Shown here one piece after another: positions 1-6,853 of a DNA stretch of 26,434 nt. This DNA comes from a virus: positions 1 through 26,434 of the IMG/VR virus record IMGVR_UViG_3300037584_004532; one strand, given 5' to 3'. The notes under the pieces were generated by a model. The model did not search any database. It saw only the letters and a list, made by a program, of their open reading frames with translations, and had not been told where the DNA came from. How positions within the stretch are numbered: the first letter of the stretch is position 1; the number at the start of each line of letters is the position of its first letter. Both the position numbers and the translations under genes were made by a program.

Positions 1-2
1 TT

Positions 3-2450
3 ATATTTAAGAATTATGCTTATGTTCGAGATGGTAGTGGTCAATACCAATCTATCTATGGAGATAAGTTAAAAAAAGTTACATATTGGACAGAAGAAGA
101 TTTCAGAACTGGTCGTGTATTTGAATCAGATATACCTTTAGATACTCGTATTCTTTTAGATAGATATGAGGATTCGGATGAGCCGTCAAAAGACCATCGT
201 GAATTATTTTTTGATATTGAGGTAGAAGTTACAGATGGTTTTCCTGAACCATCAAAGGCAGCAAACAAAGTTACTTCGGTTGCTATGTATACAAAATACG
301 ATGAAAAATATCGTGTCTATGTTTTAGGTGAAGGTCAAGATAATATTAAAGATGGTGTTGATATTCGTTTTTACCAAACCGAAAGTCAATTATTACAAGA
401 GTTTTTAAAGTATTGGATAAATGTCCAACCAACTTGTGTTACAGGTTGGAATACAAATGGTTTTGATATTCCTTATCTATACAACCGAATAACAAAAGTT
501 TTAGGTGAGGAGTTTGCTAACGCCCTTTCACCAATACAAATCGTAAGATATAATCCAAATAAAAAGATGTATCGTATCGCTGGTGTAAGTTCATTAGATT
601 ATATGGATTTATATAGAAAGTTTACATATACTCAACAATCAAGTTATAGATTAGACCATATCGGAACTATCGAAGTTGGTATAGGTAAGGTTGAATATGA
701 AGGAACACTTGATGATTTATATAGGGATGATATTGATAAGTTTATTGAGTATAACTTAAATGATGTTGAGATTGTTAAGGCACTTGACCAAAAGTTCAAG
801 TTGTTAGACTTGGCTCGTGCTGTATCTCACTTGGGTAGAATACCTTATGAAGAGGTATATTTTAGTTCAAGGTATATCGAAGGTGCTATGCTAGTTTATC
901 TTCGTAGTTTAGGTTTAGTTGCTCCAAGTAAGTTACCTACTGCTAGTTACGATGGTTCAGAGGGTAGGTTTAGTGGTGCTTATGTAAAGTCACCAGTTCC
1001 TGGTTGTTACGATTGGGTGTTCGATTTAGATTTAACTTCTATGTATCCAAGCATTATTATGTCTCTGAATATGTCGCCTGAGACAAAGATAGGTAAGATA
1101 AATGGTTGGGATGCTGAAGAATTTATTAGAGGGGAAGATAAACATTATTCCGTAGAGAAGGATAAGAAAGTTATCAGAACCTTTACAAGTGGGGAACTCA
1201 AAGATTTCTTTGGGAAAAATCAAATATCCATTTCATCAAATGGAGTCTTGTATGACCTAAGTAAGAAAGGTGTTATACCGGCGATACTTGAGAAATGGTT
1301 TAATGAGAGAGTAGAGTATAGGAAATTAGCAAAGAAGTACGAAACCGAAGGTGACCAAGAATTACATGGTTACTTCAACAGAAGGCAGCTGGTACAAAAG
1401 ATTTTACTTAATAGTTTGTACGGAGTATTGGGCTTAACCGTATTTAGATTTTATGATATTGATAACGCTGAAGGGACAACCACCACTGGTCAGAAACTTA
1501 TTCAGTTTACAGAAAAGGTTACAAATAGTTATTATAATAAAATCTTAAAAACGGATAAAGATTATTGTATCTACACAGATACAGACTCGGTTTTCTATTC
1601 TGCTCTTCCACTTGTTAAAAATAGATTTCCAAAAGCTGATGTTAAAGATGAAGAGTTTATGACAGAACAAATCCTTGATATTGCTAGTGAGGTTCAAGAT
1701 TATATCAATAAGTCTTACAACTACTTCAGTAGTAGGTTCTTAAATATACAAGGTGACCATCGTTTTGAGATTAAACAAGAGATGATTGCTAAGGCTGCTT
1801 TTTGGGTTACCAAGAAAAGATATGGTCAATGGATTATTAATGATGGTGGAACACCTTGTGAAAAACTTGATGTTAAAGGTTTAGATATTGTCCGTAGTTC
1901 ATTTCCACCAGCATTTCGTGACTTTATGACTAAGGTTCTAAAAGCTATCCTTGCTAAAGTTCCCAAAGAAAGAATAGACGAGTTTATCCTTGAGTTTAAG
2001 GGTAATCTAAAAAATGAAGAGTTGGATAAGATTGCTCTTCCAACCGGCGTAAAGGGTATCCAAAAATACACCAAGAAAAAAACTAAAGGTGGATTTGGTG
2101 TTAATGGTAAAAGTATATTTACTGAGATGGAAAAGGGTGCTCCTGTTCATACGAAAGCTTCGGTTATTTACAATGACTTACTAAGATACTTCAATGCGAA
2201 TAATCACGAAGCAATATCAAATGGTAATAAAGTTCGTTGGGTTTATCTAAAAGAAAATCCACTTAAAATAGATGGACTTGCTTACAAAGGTTATGATGAT
2301 CCTAAACAAATCATAGATTTTATCAATCAGTATGTAGATAGAGACAAGTTATTTGATAAAGCCCTAAAGAAGAAGATACAGATGTTTTATGACGCTATGT
2401 CTTGGGATATGCCGGTTGATAAAAATAACTCAATTGAAAGGTTTTTTTGA
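3..2450 (+). CDS. 43: Family-B DNA polymerase, T4 gp43-like (5' partial)
   Basis: Replicative DNA polymerase with 3'-5' proofreading. The reading frame is open to the window edge, so the true start lies upstream; by comparison with T4 gp43 only about 40 N-terminal residues seem missing. Exonuclease motifs: Exo I Asp-Ile-Glu at 213-221, Exo II in TGWNTNGFDIPYLYNR, Exo III in YNLNDVEI. Polymerase motif A (DLTSMYPS) is at 1029-1052, motif B (KILLNSLYG) at 1398-1424, and motif C (YTDTDS, both catalytic Asp present) at 1572-1589. The protein ends NNSIERFF followed directly by TGA. In T4 and RB69 the extreme C-terminus of gp43 binds the sliding clamp, and N-x-x-I-x-x-F-F has the spacing of a PIP-like clamp-binding peptide, so this tail very likely docks on the clamp encoded at 3250. 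An internal ATG at 285 is not the start, because Exo I lies before it. Confidence 0.97.
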   Translation: MFKNYAYVRDGSGQYQSIYGDKLKKVTYWTEEDFRTGRVFESDIPLDTRILLDRYEDSDEPSKDHRELFFDIEVEVTDGFPEPSKAANKVTSVAMYTKYDEKYRVYVLGEGQDNIKDGVDIRFYQTESQLLQEFLKYWINVQPTCVTGWNTNGFDIPYLYNRITKVLGEEFANALSPIQIVRYNPNKKMYRIAGVSSLDYMDLYRKFTYTQQSSYRLDHIGTIEVGIGKVEYEGTLDDLYRDDIDKFIEYNLNDVEIVKALDQKFKLLDLARAVSHLGRIPYEEVYFSSRYIEGAMLVYLRSLGLVAPSKLPTASYDGSEGRFSGAYVKSPVPGCYDWVFDLDLTSMYPSIIMSLNMSPETKIGKINGWDAEEFIRGEDKHYSVEKDKKVIRTFTSGELKDFFGKNQISISSNGVLYDLSKKGVIPAILEKWFNERVEYRKLAKKYETEGDQELHGYFNRRQLVQKILLNSLYGVLGLTVFRFYDIDNAEGTTTTGQKLIQFTEKVTNSYYNKILKTDKDYCIYTDTDSVFYSALPLVKNRFPKADVKDEEFMTEQILDIASEVQDYINKSYNYFSSRFLNIQGDHRFEIKQEMIAKAAFWVTKKRYGQWIINDGGTPCEKLDVKGLDIVRSSFPPAFRDFMTKVLKAILAKVPKERIDEFILEFKGNLKNEELDKIALPTGVKGIQKYTKKKTKGGFGVNGKSIFTEMEKGAPVHTKASVIYNDLLRYFNANNHEAISNGNKVRWVYLKENPLKIDGLAYKGYDDPKQIIDFINQYVDRDKLFDKALKKKIQMFYDAMSWDMPVDKNNSIERFF
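2430..2448 (+). repeat. 19-bp direct repeat, copy 1 (polymerase tail)
   Basis: The sequence TCAATTGAAAGGTTTTTTT encodes SIERFF plus the T of the stop codon at the end of the polymerase. It recurs identically at 3173-3191 at the end of the methyltransferase, in the same reading frame. This copy also supplies the ribosome-binding site of the methyltransferase gene. The two copies bracket the methyltransferase with a 743-bp period. Confidence 0.95.
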
Positions 2451-3193
2451 TGTATAATTTAATTAAAGGTGATTGTTTAGAACTATTGGATGACATAGAT
2501 GACAATTCAATTGATATGATTGTATGTGATTTACCATACGGTCAGACTAAAAATAAATGGGATAGTGTTATTCCATTGGATGAATTATGGGAACATTATA
2601 AAAGGGTTATTAAAGATAATGGTTGTATAGCTTTATTTGGTCAAGGTATGTTTACAGCAGATTTGATGTATTCAAATAAAAAGTGGTGGAGATATAATTT
2701 GATTTGGGATAAAGTTTTAATCAATGGTCATTTAAATGCTAACAAGATGCCGTTGAGAAGCCACGAAGATATCGTTATATTTTATAATCAATTACCAACA
2801 TACAATCCACAAAAAGTTATGGGTAAAAAAAATCATACAATCGGTAGAGGGATGTTGAATAAAAATAATAATTATGGGAATTTCGTTTTAGTTGATAACA
2901 AGAATAAATTAGGGAATATGAAACATCCAAAATCCATATTATCATTTTCAAGGCCTCATTCATCCGTTATGAAACATCCTACCGAAAAATCTGTTGAGGT
3001 ATGTGAGTGGTTAATTAAATCATACACGAATAAAAATGAAGTGGTTTTAGATAATTGTATGGGAGCTGGCACGACAGGTCTTGCGTGTAGAAATACAAGT
3101 AGAAAATTTATAGGTATTGAGATGGATGATAAATATTTTAAAATTGCGGATGAGAGAATAAATAAAAAAACTTCAATTGAAAGGTTTTTTTAA
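2450..3193 (+). CDS. DNA methyltransferase (N6-adenine/N4-cytosine, beta-type order) with clamp-binding-like tail
   Basis: SAM-dependent DNA amino-methyltransferase of 247 residues. The catalytic motif DLPY is at residues 27-30 and the SAM-binding motif DNCMGAGTTG at 201-210. Catalytic motif before SAM motif is the order of the beta class (N6-A or N4-C). The target sequence cannot be read from the protein. The ATG overlaps the polymerase stop (TGATG). The ribosome-binding site is GAAAGG at 2436-2441, inside the polymerase's last codons. The last residues, KKTSIERFF, repeat the polymerase tail exactly over six residues, encoded by an identical 19-bp sequence, which suggests the enzyme is brought to the sliding clamp or replication fork. 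No restriction endonuclease gene adjoins it, so it is probably a solitary phage methylase for self-marking or evading host restriction (inference). Confidence 0.93.
   Translation: MYNLIKGDCLELLDDIDDNSIDMIVCDLPYGQTKNKWDSVIPLDELWEHYKRVIKDNGCIALFGQGMFTADLMYSNKKWWRYNLIWDKVLINGHLNANKMPLRSHEDIVIFYNQLPTYNPQKVMGKKNHTIGRGMLNKNNNYGNFVLVDNKNKLGNMKHPKSILSFSRPHSSVMKHPTEKSVEVCEWLIKSYTNKNEVVLDNCMGAGTTGLACRNTSRKFIGIEMDDKYFKIADERINKKTSIERFF
3173..3191 (+). repeat. 19-bp direct repeat, copy 2 (methyltransferase tail)
   Basis: Second exact copy of TCAATTGAAAGGTTTTTTT, again encoding SIERFF immediately before a stop (TAA here, TGA in copy 1). Recombination between the copies would remove the methyltransferase and leave an intact polymerase C-terminus directly upstream of the clamp promoter. 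Confidence 0.95.
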
Positions 3194-3194
3194 C

Positions 3195-3223
3195 TTGACT
3201 TTTACAAAAATAATCAGTAAATT
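3195..3223 (+). promoter_or_regulatory. Promoter for the clamp/clamp-loader operon
   Basis: TTGACT at 3195-3200, a 17-bp spacer, then TAAATT at 3218-3223. Transcription would start near 3230, leaving a leader of about 20 nt with GGAGA at 3236-3240 before the ATG at 3250. The same hexamers with the same spacing recur at 12157-12185, also in an intergenic gap, which strengthens both calls. The elements resemble a host sigma-70 type promoter more than the T4 middle or late motifs. Confidence 0.7.
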
Positions 3224-3249
3224 AACACTTAATATGGAGAATAACAATA

Positions 3250-3972
3250 ATGAATAAAATCACATTAGATACCTTTATCCAAAAGTATAATCTTGGTGGT
3301 AGTATAAATTCAGTAAAGTGGGAGTCTAACGGCGACACACTTTCTACTCGTTTTATATCACCGGACAAAAGTCTTTTGGGTGAGTTATCACTAAGTAAAC
3401 AATCACTTCCAAACTTTGAGGTTGGTGTCTATGATACACCATTACTATCAAAGATGATGGGAACACTTGCTGATAAAGTTGATTTCAGTTTAACTAAATC
3501 ACCATCGGATGATGAACAACCAGTAGCATTTAACTTTACAGATGGTAAAATATCTGTTGATTATGTTCTTGCTGCTCTTGGTGTGATACCTGATGTACCA
3601 GAACTAAAGAACATTCCTGAGTTTACTACTCTTGTCAATATTGATACTCAATTTATCAATTCTTTTATTCGTGGTAAAGGTGCTTTATCCGATGTAGAAC
3701 ATTTTTCTATTCAACCGGCAGATGGTGGTGTAGAGTTCGTTATCGGTTTTAGTGACATTAACTCAAATCGTATCAGTATTAAAGTTCAAAGTGGTGCTGT
3801 AAAGTTAACTGAACCAATCGTCTTTAATGCTAACCTATTCAAAGAAGTTCTAAGTGCGAACAAAGAATGTTCCAAAGCAGTTCTTCAGGTTGCTGATAAA
3901 GGTCTTGCTCACATCGAGTTCAAGATAGATGACTTTAATGTTAAGTATTACTTAGTATCACAGCAGGTATAG
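3250..3972 (+). CDS. 45: Sliding clamp, T4 gp45-like
   Basis: DNA polymerase processivity factor of 240 residues, close to T4 gp45 (228). In the family three subunits form a ring around DNA that holds the polymerase and, in T4, also activates late transcription. Clamps carry no catalytic motif, so identification rests on overall character: the gp45-like N-terminus (MNKITLDTFIQKY), two acidic domains of alternating strands, length, and position directly before the clamp-loader ATPase. It has its own promoter (3195-3223) and a good GGAGA ribosome-binding site, consistent with the high dosage a ring protein needs. Two genes just upstream end in a likely clamp-binding peptide (SIERFF). The next gene starts two bases after this stop codon. 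Confidence 0.92.
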   Translation: MNKITLDTFIQKYNLGGSINSVKWESNGDTLSTRFISPDKSLLGELSLSKQSLPNFEVGVYDTPLLSKMMGTLADKVDFSLTKSPSDDEQPVAFNFTDGKISVDYVLAALGVIPDVPELKNIPEFTTLVNIDTQFINSFIRGKGALSDVEHFSIQPADGGVEFVIGFSDINSNRISIKVQSGAVKLTEPIVFNANLFKEVLSANKECSKAVLQVADKGLAHIEFKIDDFNVKYYLVSQQV

Positions 3973-3973
3973 T

Positions 3974-4882
3974 ATGAGTTCACACGGATTATGGGTAGAA
4001 AAGTATAGACCTCAAGATTTAACAACTTATGTTGGTAATGAAAACCTTAAAACTAAGGTTGAGAGGTTTATAGAAGAACAAAATGTTCCACATCTACTAC
4101 TGTATGGTAGAGCCGGTGGGGGTAAAACAACCCTTGCCAAGATTATCGTAAATTCAATTGAGTGTGACTATCTCTATATCAATGCCTCCGATGAGAGAAA
4201 TATTGATTTGGTTAGAGACAAACTAAAAAGCTTTGCTTCTTCGGTTGGTTTCAAACCAAACAAAATAGTAATCTTGGATGAGTCTGATTATCTCAATGTT
4301 AATTCAGCTCAACCGGCTCTTCGTAATCTTATGGAGACATTTTCTGCTCATTGTAGATTCATCTTAACTTGTAACTATGTTGAGAAGATTATCGACCCGA
4401 TTCAGAGTAGATGTCAAACTTACAAAATCATTCCACCATCAAAGAAAGATGTTGCTGTTCATGCCAAGTATATCTTGGAACAAGAGAACATCTCATTTGA
4501 TTTGGATGATTTGGCTTTGGTTGTAACTGCTGGTTATCCTGACTTAAGAAAAGTTATCAATGACCTACAAAGACAATCGGTAGATGGTAAGTTAAAGATA
4601 GACAAAGATGGTATGTTACATAACGAGTTTAAACTTCAGTTCTTAGAGATGATACAAAATGGTGTTGATTTAAGAACTATCCGTAAGTTTGTAGCTGATA
4701 GTAACTTTACAGATTATACAGAACTATATCGTTTCTTGTATGATGAGGTAGAAAACATATCAGTTGAAAAACTACCAGAAGTTATTGTTGACATATCAAA
4801 TGGTGCTTATCAAGATGTTCTATGTGTTGATAAAGAGATAAACTTTATTGCGACCATTTCTAATATTCTAAGGAGAGTATGA
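3974..4882 (+). CDS. 44: Clamp loader large subunit (AAA+ ATPase), T4 gp44-like
   Basis: ATPase that opens the sliding clamp and loads it at primer-template junctions, acting as a complex with gp62. The 302 residues compare with 319 in T4 gp44. The N-terminal WVEKYRP box, Walker A GRAGGGKT at residues 45-52, Walker B/DExx box ILDESD, and the SRC arginine-finger motif (QSRCQTY) are all visible and intact. The C-terminal part is helical, as in RFC/DnaX-type loaders. It follows the clamp gene by one base and overlaps the next gene at its stop (TGATG), so the four genes 45-44-zinc ribbon-62 form a translationally coupled unit. Confidence 0.95.
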   Translation: MSSHGLWVEKYRPQDLTTYVGNENLKTKVERFIEEQNVPHLLLYGRAGGGKTTLAKIIVNSIECDYLYINASDERNIDLVRDKLKSFASSVGFKPNKIVILDESDYLNVNSAQPALRNLMETFSAHCRFILTCNYVEKIIDPIQSRCQTYKIIPPSKKDVAVHAKYILEQENISFDLDDLALVVTAGYPDLRKVINDLQRQSVDGKLKIDKDGMLHNEFKLQFLEMIQNGVDLRTIRKFVADSNFTDYTELYRFLYDEVENISVEKLPEVIVDISNGAYQDVLCVDKEINFIATISNILRRV

Positions 4883-5124
4883 TGAAGATGAAACAAAGAA
4901 AACCATTACCCAAGCAACAAGTTCAAGTAGATTTGACAGAAGCAGATACAATGTCTTGTCAAAAGTGTGGAAATAAAATCTTTATACAAGGTTATATAAT
5001 AAAGAAGATTTCTGCTATACTTTCCCCAACCGGAAAGGAAGTAGTAGCACCTATACAAGTATTTAACTGTGGAAGTTGTGGTGAATTATTGCCAATGGGT
5101 GGGGAGATGGATGAACTTATTTAG
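4882..5124 (+). CDS. Small zinc-ribbon protein between clamp-loader genes, unknown function
   Basis: An 80-residue protein with two CxxC pairs (C26/C29 and C63/C66) about 33 residues apart, the usual layout of a zinc ribbon. The stretch between the pairs, with ISAILSPTGKE and PIQVF, looks beta-stranded. ATGs occur at 4879, 4882 and 4888. The strong AGGAG at 4871-4875 favours 4882, which also gives a TGATG overlap with gene 44. Its placement inside the 44-62 pair suggests a replisome-associated or transcription-related role, but this is inference. The gene for the clamp-loader small subunit starts inside its last codons. Confidence 0.75.
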   Translation: MKMKQRKPLPKQQVQVDLTEADTMSCQKCGNKIFIQGYIIKKISAILSPTGKEVVAPIQVFNCGSCGELLPMGGEMDELI

Positions 5125-5530
5125 TTGGATAGATGAGCTATTTGTCAAGAAAAGACCTTGGGATAGTTTTTCAGATGAAGACAAAAAGAAGTTTAGTCCA
5201 TTTATGGTAAATCGTTATCTAAGTATGAACAATGATTTTCTACCAATAGTGAATCACTTTCAGAAGCTAACGATTGAGGTAATGCCGATAGGAGTGGTAT
5301 ATAAGTTTTACTGCTCCTTATTACCAAACAAGAAAACATTCTTGAGATACCTTAGTGGAAAGAAAACCAAAACAAACGAAAAGGTTGTTCCTTTCATACA
5401 AGAGTATTTTGAGGTTAGCAAGTTACAGGCAAGTGAATACTATAACTTAATGACTAATGATGAGTTAAGGTTACTATTAAAGCAATATGGTAAAACAGAC
5501 AAAGAAATAAAAAAGATGGGTGTTAAATGA
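5111..5530 (+). CDS. 62: Clamp loader small subunit, T4 gp62-like
   Basis: A 139-residue protein matching the gp62 character: an early FSPFMVNRYLSMNNDFLP segment typical of gp62 in marine T4-like phages, an all-helical composition and a lysine-rich tail. It is shorter than T4 gp62 (187). In T4 one gp62 joins four gp44 subunits to make the clamp loader. An upstream in-frame ATG at 5069 exists, but it would overlap the zinc-ribbon gene by more than 50 bases. The ATG at 5111 has GGGGAG just before it (short spacing) and overlaps the previous gene by only 14 bases. Identification rests on the conserved segment and on gene order, as gp62 has no catalytic motif. Confidence 0.82.
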   Translation: MNLFSWIDELFVKKRPWDSFSDEDKKKFSPFMVNRYLSMNNDFLPIVNHFQKLTIEVMPIGVVYKFYCSLLPNKKTFLRYLSGKKTKTNEKVVPFIQEYFEVSKLQASEYYNLMTNDELRLLLKQYGKTDKEIKKMGVK

Positions 5531-5871
5531 ATAAATTGTGGATGGCATTAGGTATTTCATTTGTAGGTCATATCATAGCTTGGTTTCATATGCAAGGTCA
5601 GTTTAAATACGAATGGGCTAAAAGCATTTGGTGGGTTGTAATTGGTGGTATACCTATTAGTTTATGTTTTTATTATGGTACTAGGTGGTACTATGAATAT
5701 TTTAATAACTACTGGTATGTTAGACCTATAGGATTTGGGATGGCTACTTTAGTATTTACCATAATGACTTGGTTGATGTTAAATGAGTTACCAGATACAA
5801 GAACTGTAATAAGTATGGGTTTATCAATTATCATCATTATGATACAATTATCACATTTAATTATTAAATAG
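5527..5871 (+). CDS. Small four-helix membrane protein, unknown function
   Basis: A 114-residue, strongly hydrophobic protein with four predicted membrane segments at about residues 5-21, 34-50, 66-86 and 93-113. A short aromatic-rich loop (WYYEYFNNYWYV) lies between the second and third. No signal-peptide cleavage site is apparent. The ATG overlaps the gp62 stop (ATGA), so it is co-translated with the clamp loader. In T4 the gene after 62 is regA, the translational repressor; this protein occupies that place and is clearly not RegA. It has the size and topology of small multidrug-resistance-like or half-transporter proteins, but I cannot assign it to a family. Confidence 0.75.
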   Translation: MNKLWMALGISFVGHIIAWFHMQGQFKYEWAKSIWWVVIGGIPISLCFYYGTRWYYEYFNNYWYVRPIGFGMATLVFTIMTWLMLNELPDTRTVISMGLSIIIIMIQLSHLIIK

Positions 5872-5879
5872 AGGAAGTT

Positions 5880-6254
5880 ATGAATATAAAAGAACGAGAG
5901 TTAATCAACGAAGAACATCCTATAGTCGAACAGATGGAGAACGAATGGCCGGAAATGACTAAGGAGTTCCGTAGGTTACAGAGGGAACAATATGAGCTGT
6001 TTCTTAAAAAACAACATGATTATGGTCCTGGTAATATTTCAGTAGGAACACAACTACAAACCGATGAAGAAGTTCATCTATCACTTACAGGTCTTTGGTT
6101 TCGTATGAATGATAAGATACAAAGACTAAAAACACTACTGATGAACAACAGACAATCAGCAGTTGAAGGAGAGCCGATGGAAGATGCTTATTTAGATGTA
6201 TCTAACTATGGTATAATGGCAACAATTGTTAAAAACGGTAAATGGGGTAAATAA
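5880..6254 (+). CDS. DUF1599-like protein (nucleotide-modification-associated domain 1 type)
   Basis: A 124-residue protein with conserved-looking blocks KQHDYGPGN (residues 44-52), GLWFRMNDKIQRL (71-83), and an acidic helix containing E-G-E-P-M-E-D-A-Y-L-D-V-S-N-Y (96-110). These match my recollection of the DUF1599/Nmad1 family found in many phages, an all-helical family with Glu/Asp patterns reminiscent of MazG-type nucleotide pyrophosphohydrolases. A role in the nucleotide pool is plausible but not shown here. A good GAGG ribosome-binding site (5871-5875) precedes the ATG. The next gene overlaps at its stop by one base (TAATG). Confidence 0.7.
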   Translation: MNIKERELINEEHPIVEQMENEWPEMTKEFRRLQREQYELFLKKQHDYGPGNISVGTQLQTDEEVHLSLTGLWFRMNDKIQRLKTLLMNNRQSAVEGEPMEDAYLDVSNYGIMATIVKNGKWGK

Positions 6255-6853
6255 TGGAAAGACATTGGGGAATAAAGAAAGAGAAAACACCAAGAAAAGC
6301 TGGTGGTGAAGCTAGTGAAAAACACATATCAGTTCAAGATAATAAGATTTATTTTTATGCTGGTGTTAATCGTAACAGTTGTAGTGAGTTAAATAAAAAG
6401 ATTGGTGAATTGGAAGGAAAGTCCTTGACTTTATCAAATACTCTTGGTATATTACCACCACCTATTAAGATATATATTAATTCAGGCGGTGGGGGTATCA
6501 CAAGTGGTATTTCTTCTATGGACACCATTTTAAGATGTAAAGTTGATGTAGAAACTTATGTTGATGGATTTTCTGCTAGTGCTGGAACATTTTTAAGTGT
6601 TGTCGGTAAGAGAAGGTTTATGAGTAGAAACTCATACATGTTAATTCACCAGTTGAGTAGTAGTTTTTGGGGAACATATGCTAACTTTGATGATGAAAAG
6701 AAAAACTTAGATTTAATGATGAAAACAATAAAAAACATTTATAAACAATACACTAAACTACCTATGAAAAAACTTGATGAAATGTTAAAACACGATTTAA
6801 TGTGGGATGCTGAAACTTGTTTAAAATATGGGATGATTGACGAGATAATATAA
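6254..6853 (+). CDS. ClpP-like serine protease
   Basis: A 199-residue protein of the ClpP/crotonase fold. Visible are the oxyanion-hole strand IKIYINSGGGG (residues 71-81), the nucleophile block GFSASAG with Ser109 in the ClpP serine position, the LIHQLSS block with His132, and a C-terminal HDLMWDAET block where Asp181 aligns with the ClpP acid. The triad therefore looks complete. The N-terminal 30 residues are basic and not part of the usual fold. ClpP homologues occur in many marine T4-like phages outside the capsid cluster, so this is probably an early host-takeover or protein-turnover enzyme rather than a prohead protease. No ATPase partner is encoded here, so it may work with a host unfoldase (inference). 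Confidence 0.9.
   Translation: MERHWGIKKEKTPRKAGGEASEKHISVQDNKIYFYAGVNRNSCSELNKKIGELEGKSLTLSNTLGILPPPIKIYINSGGGGITSGISSMDTILRCKVDVETYVDGFSASAGTFLSVVGKRRFMSRNSYMLIHQLSSSFWGTYANFDDEKKNLDLMMKTIKNIYKQYTKLPMKKLDEMLKHDLMWDAETCLKYGMIDEII
6425..6453 (+). promoter_or_regulatory. Possible internal promoter within the ClpP-like gene
   Basis: TTGACT (6425-6430), 17-bp spacer, TATATT (6448-6453). The first 13 bases (TTGACTTTATCAA) are identical to the promoter at 12157, and GGTA and ATTAC recur around the -10. It lies inside a coding region, so it may be coincidence. If real, it would drive the nuclease and SLOG genes downstream. Confidence 0.3.

Noticed and set aside
56-268. Minus-strand open frame across the polymerase N-terminal region
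   Set aside because: It lies antisense to the continuous polymerase frame that contains Exo I. No ribosome-binding site or recognisable protein, so it is a shadow. The same applies to all other minus-strand open frames in the window.
3173-3191. Reading the paired 19-bp repeats as an insertion-sequence target duplication or phage attachment core
   Set aside because: No transposase, integrase or terminal inverted repeats adjoin. The repeat is coding and in frame at both copies, which fits homologous or peptide-driven conservation better.
5069-5110. Longer N-terminus for the gp62-like protein
   Set aside because: The extra 14 residues would be read from inside the zinc-ribbon gene in another frame, and the ATG at 5111 has a purine-rich ribosome-binding sequence.
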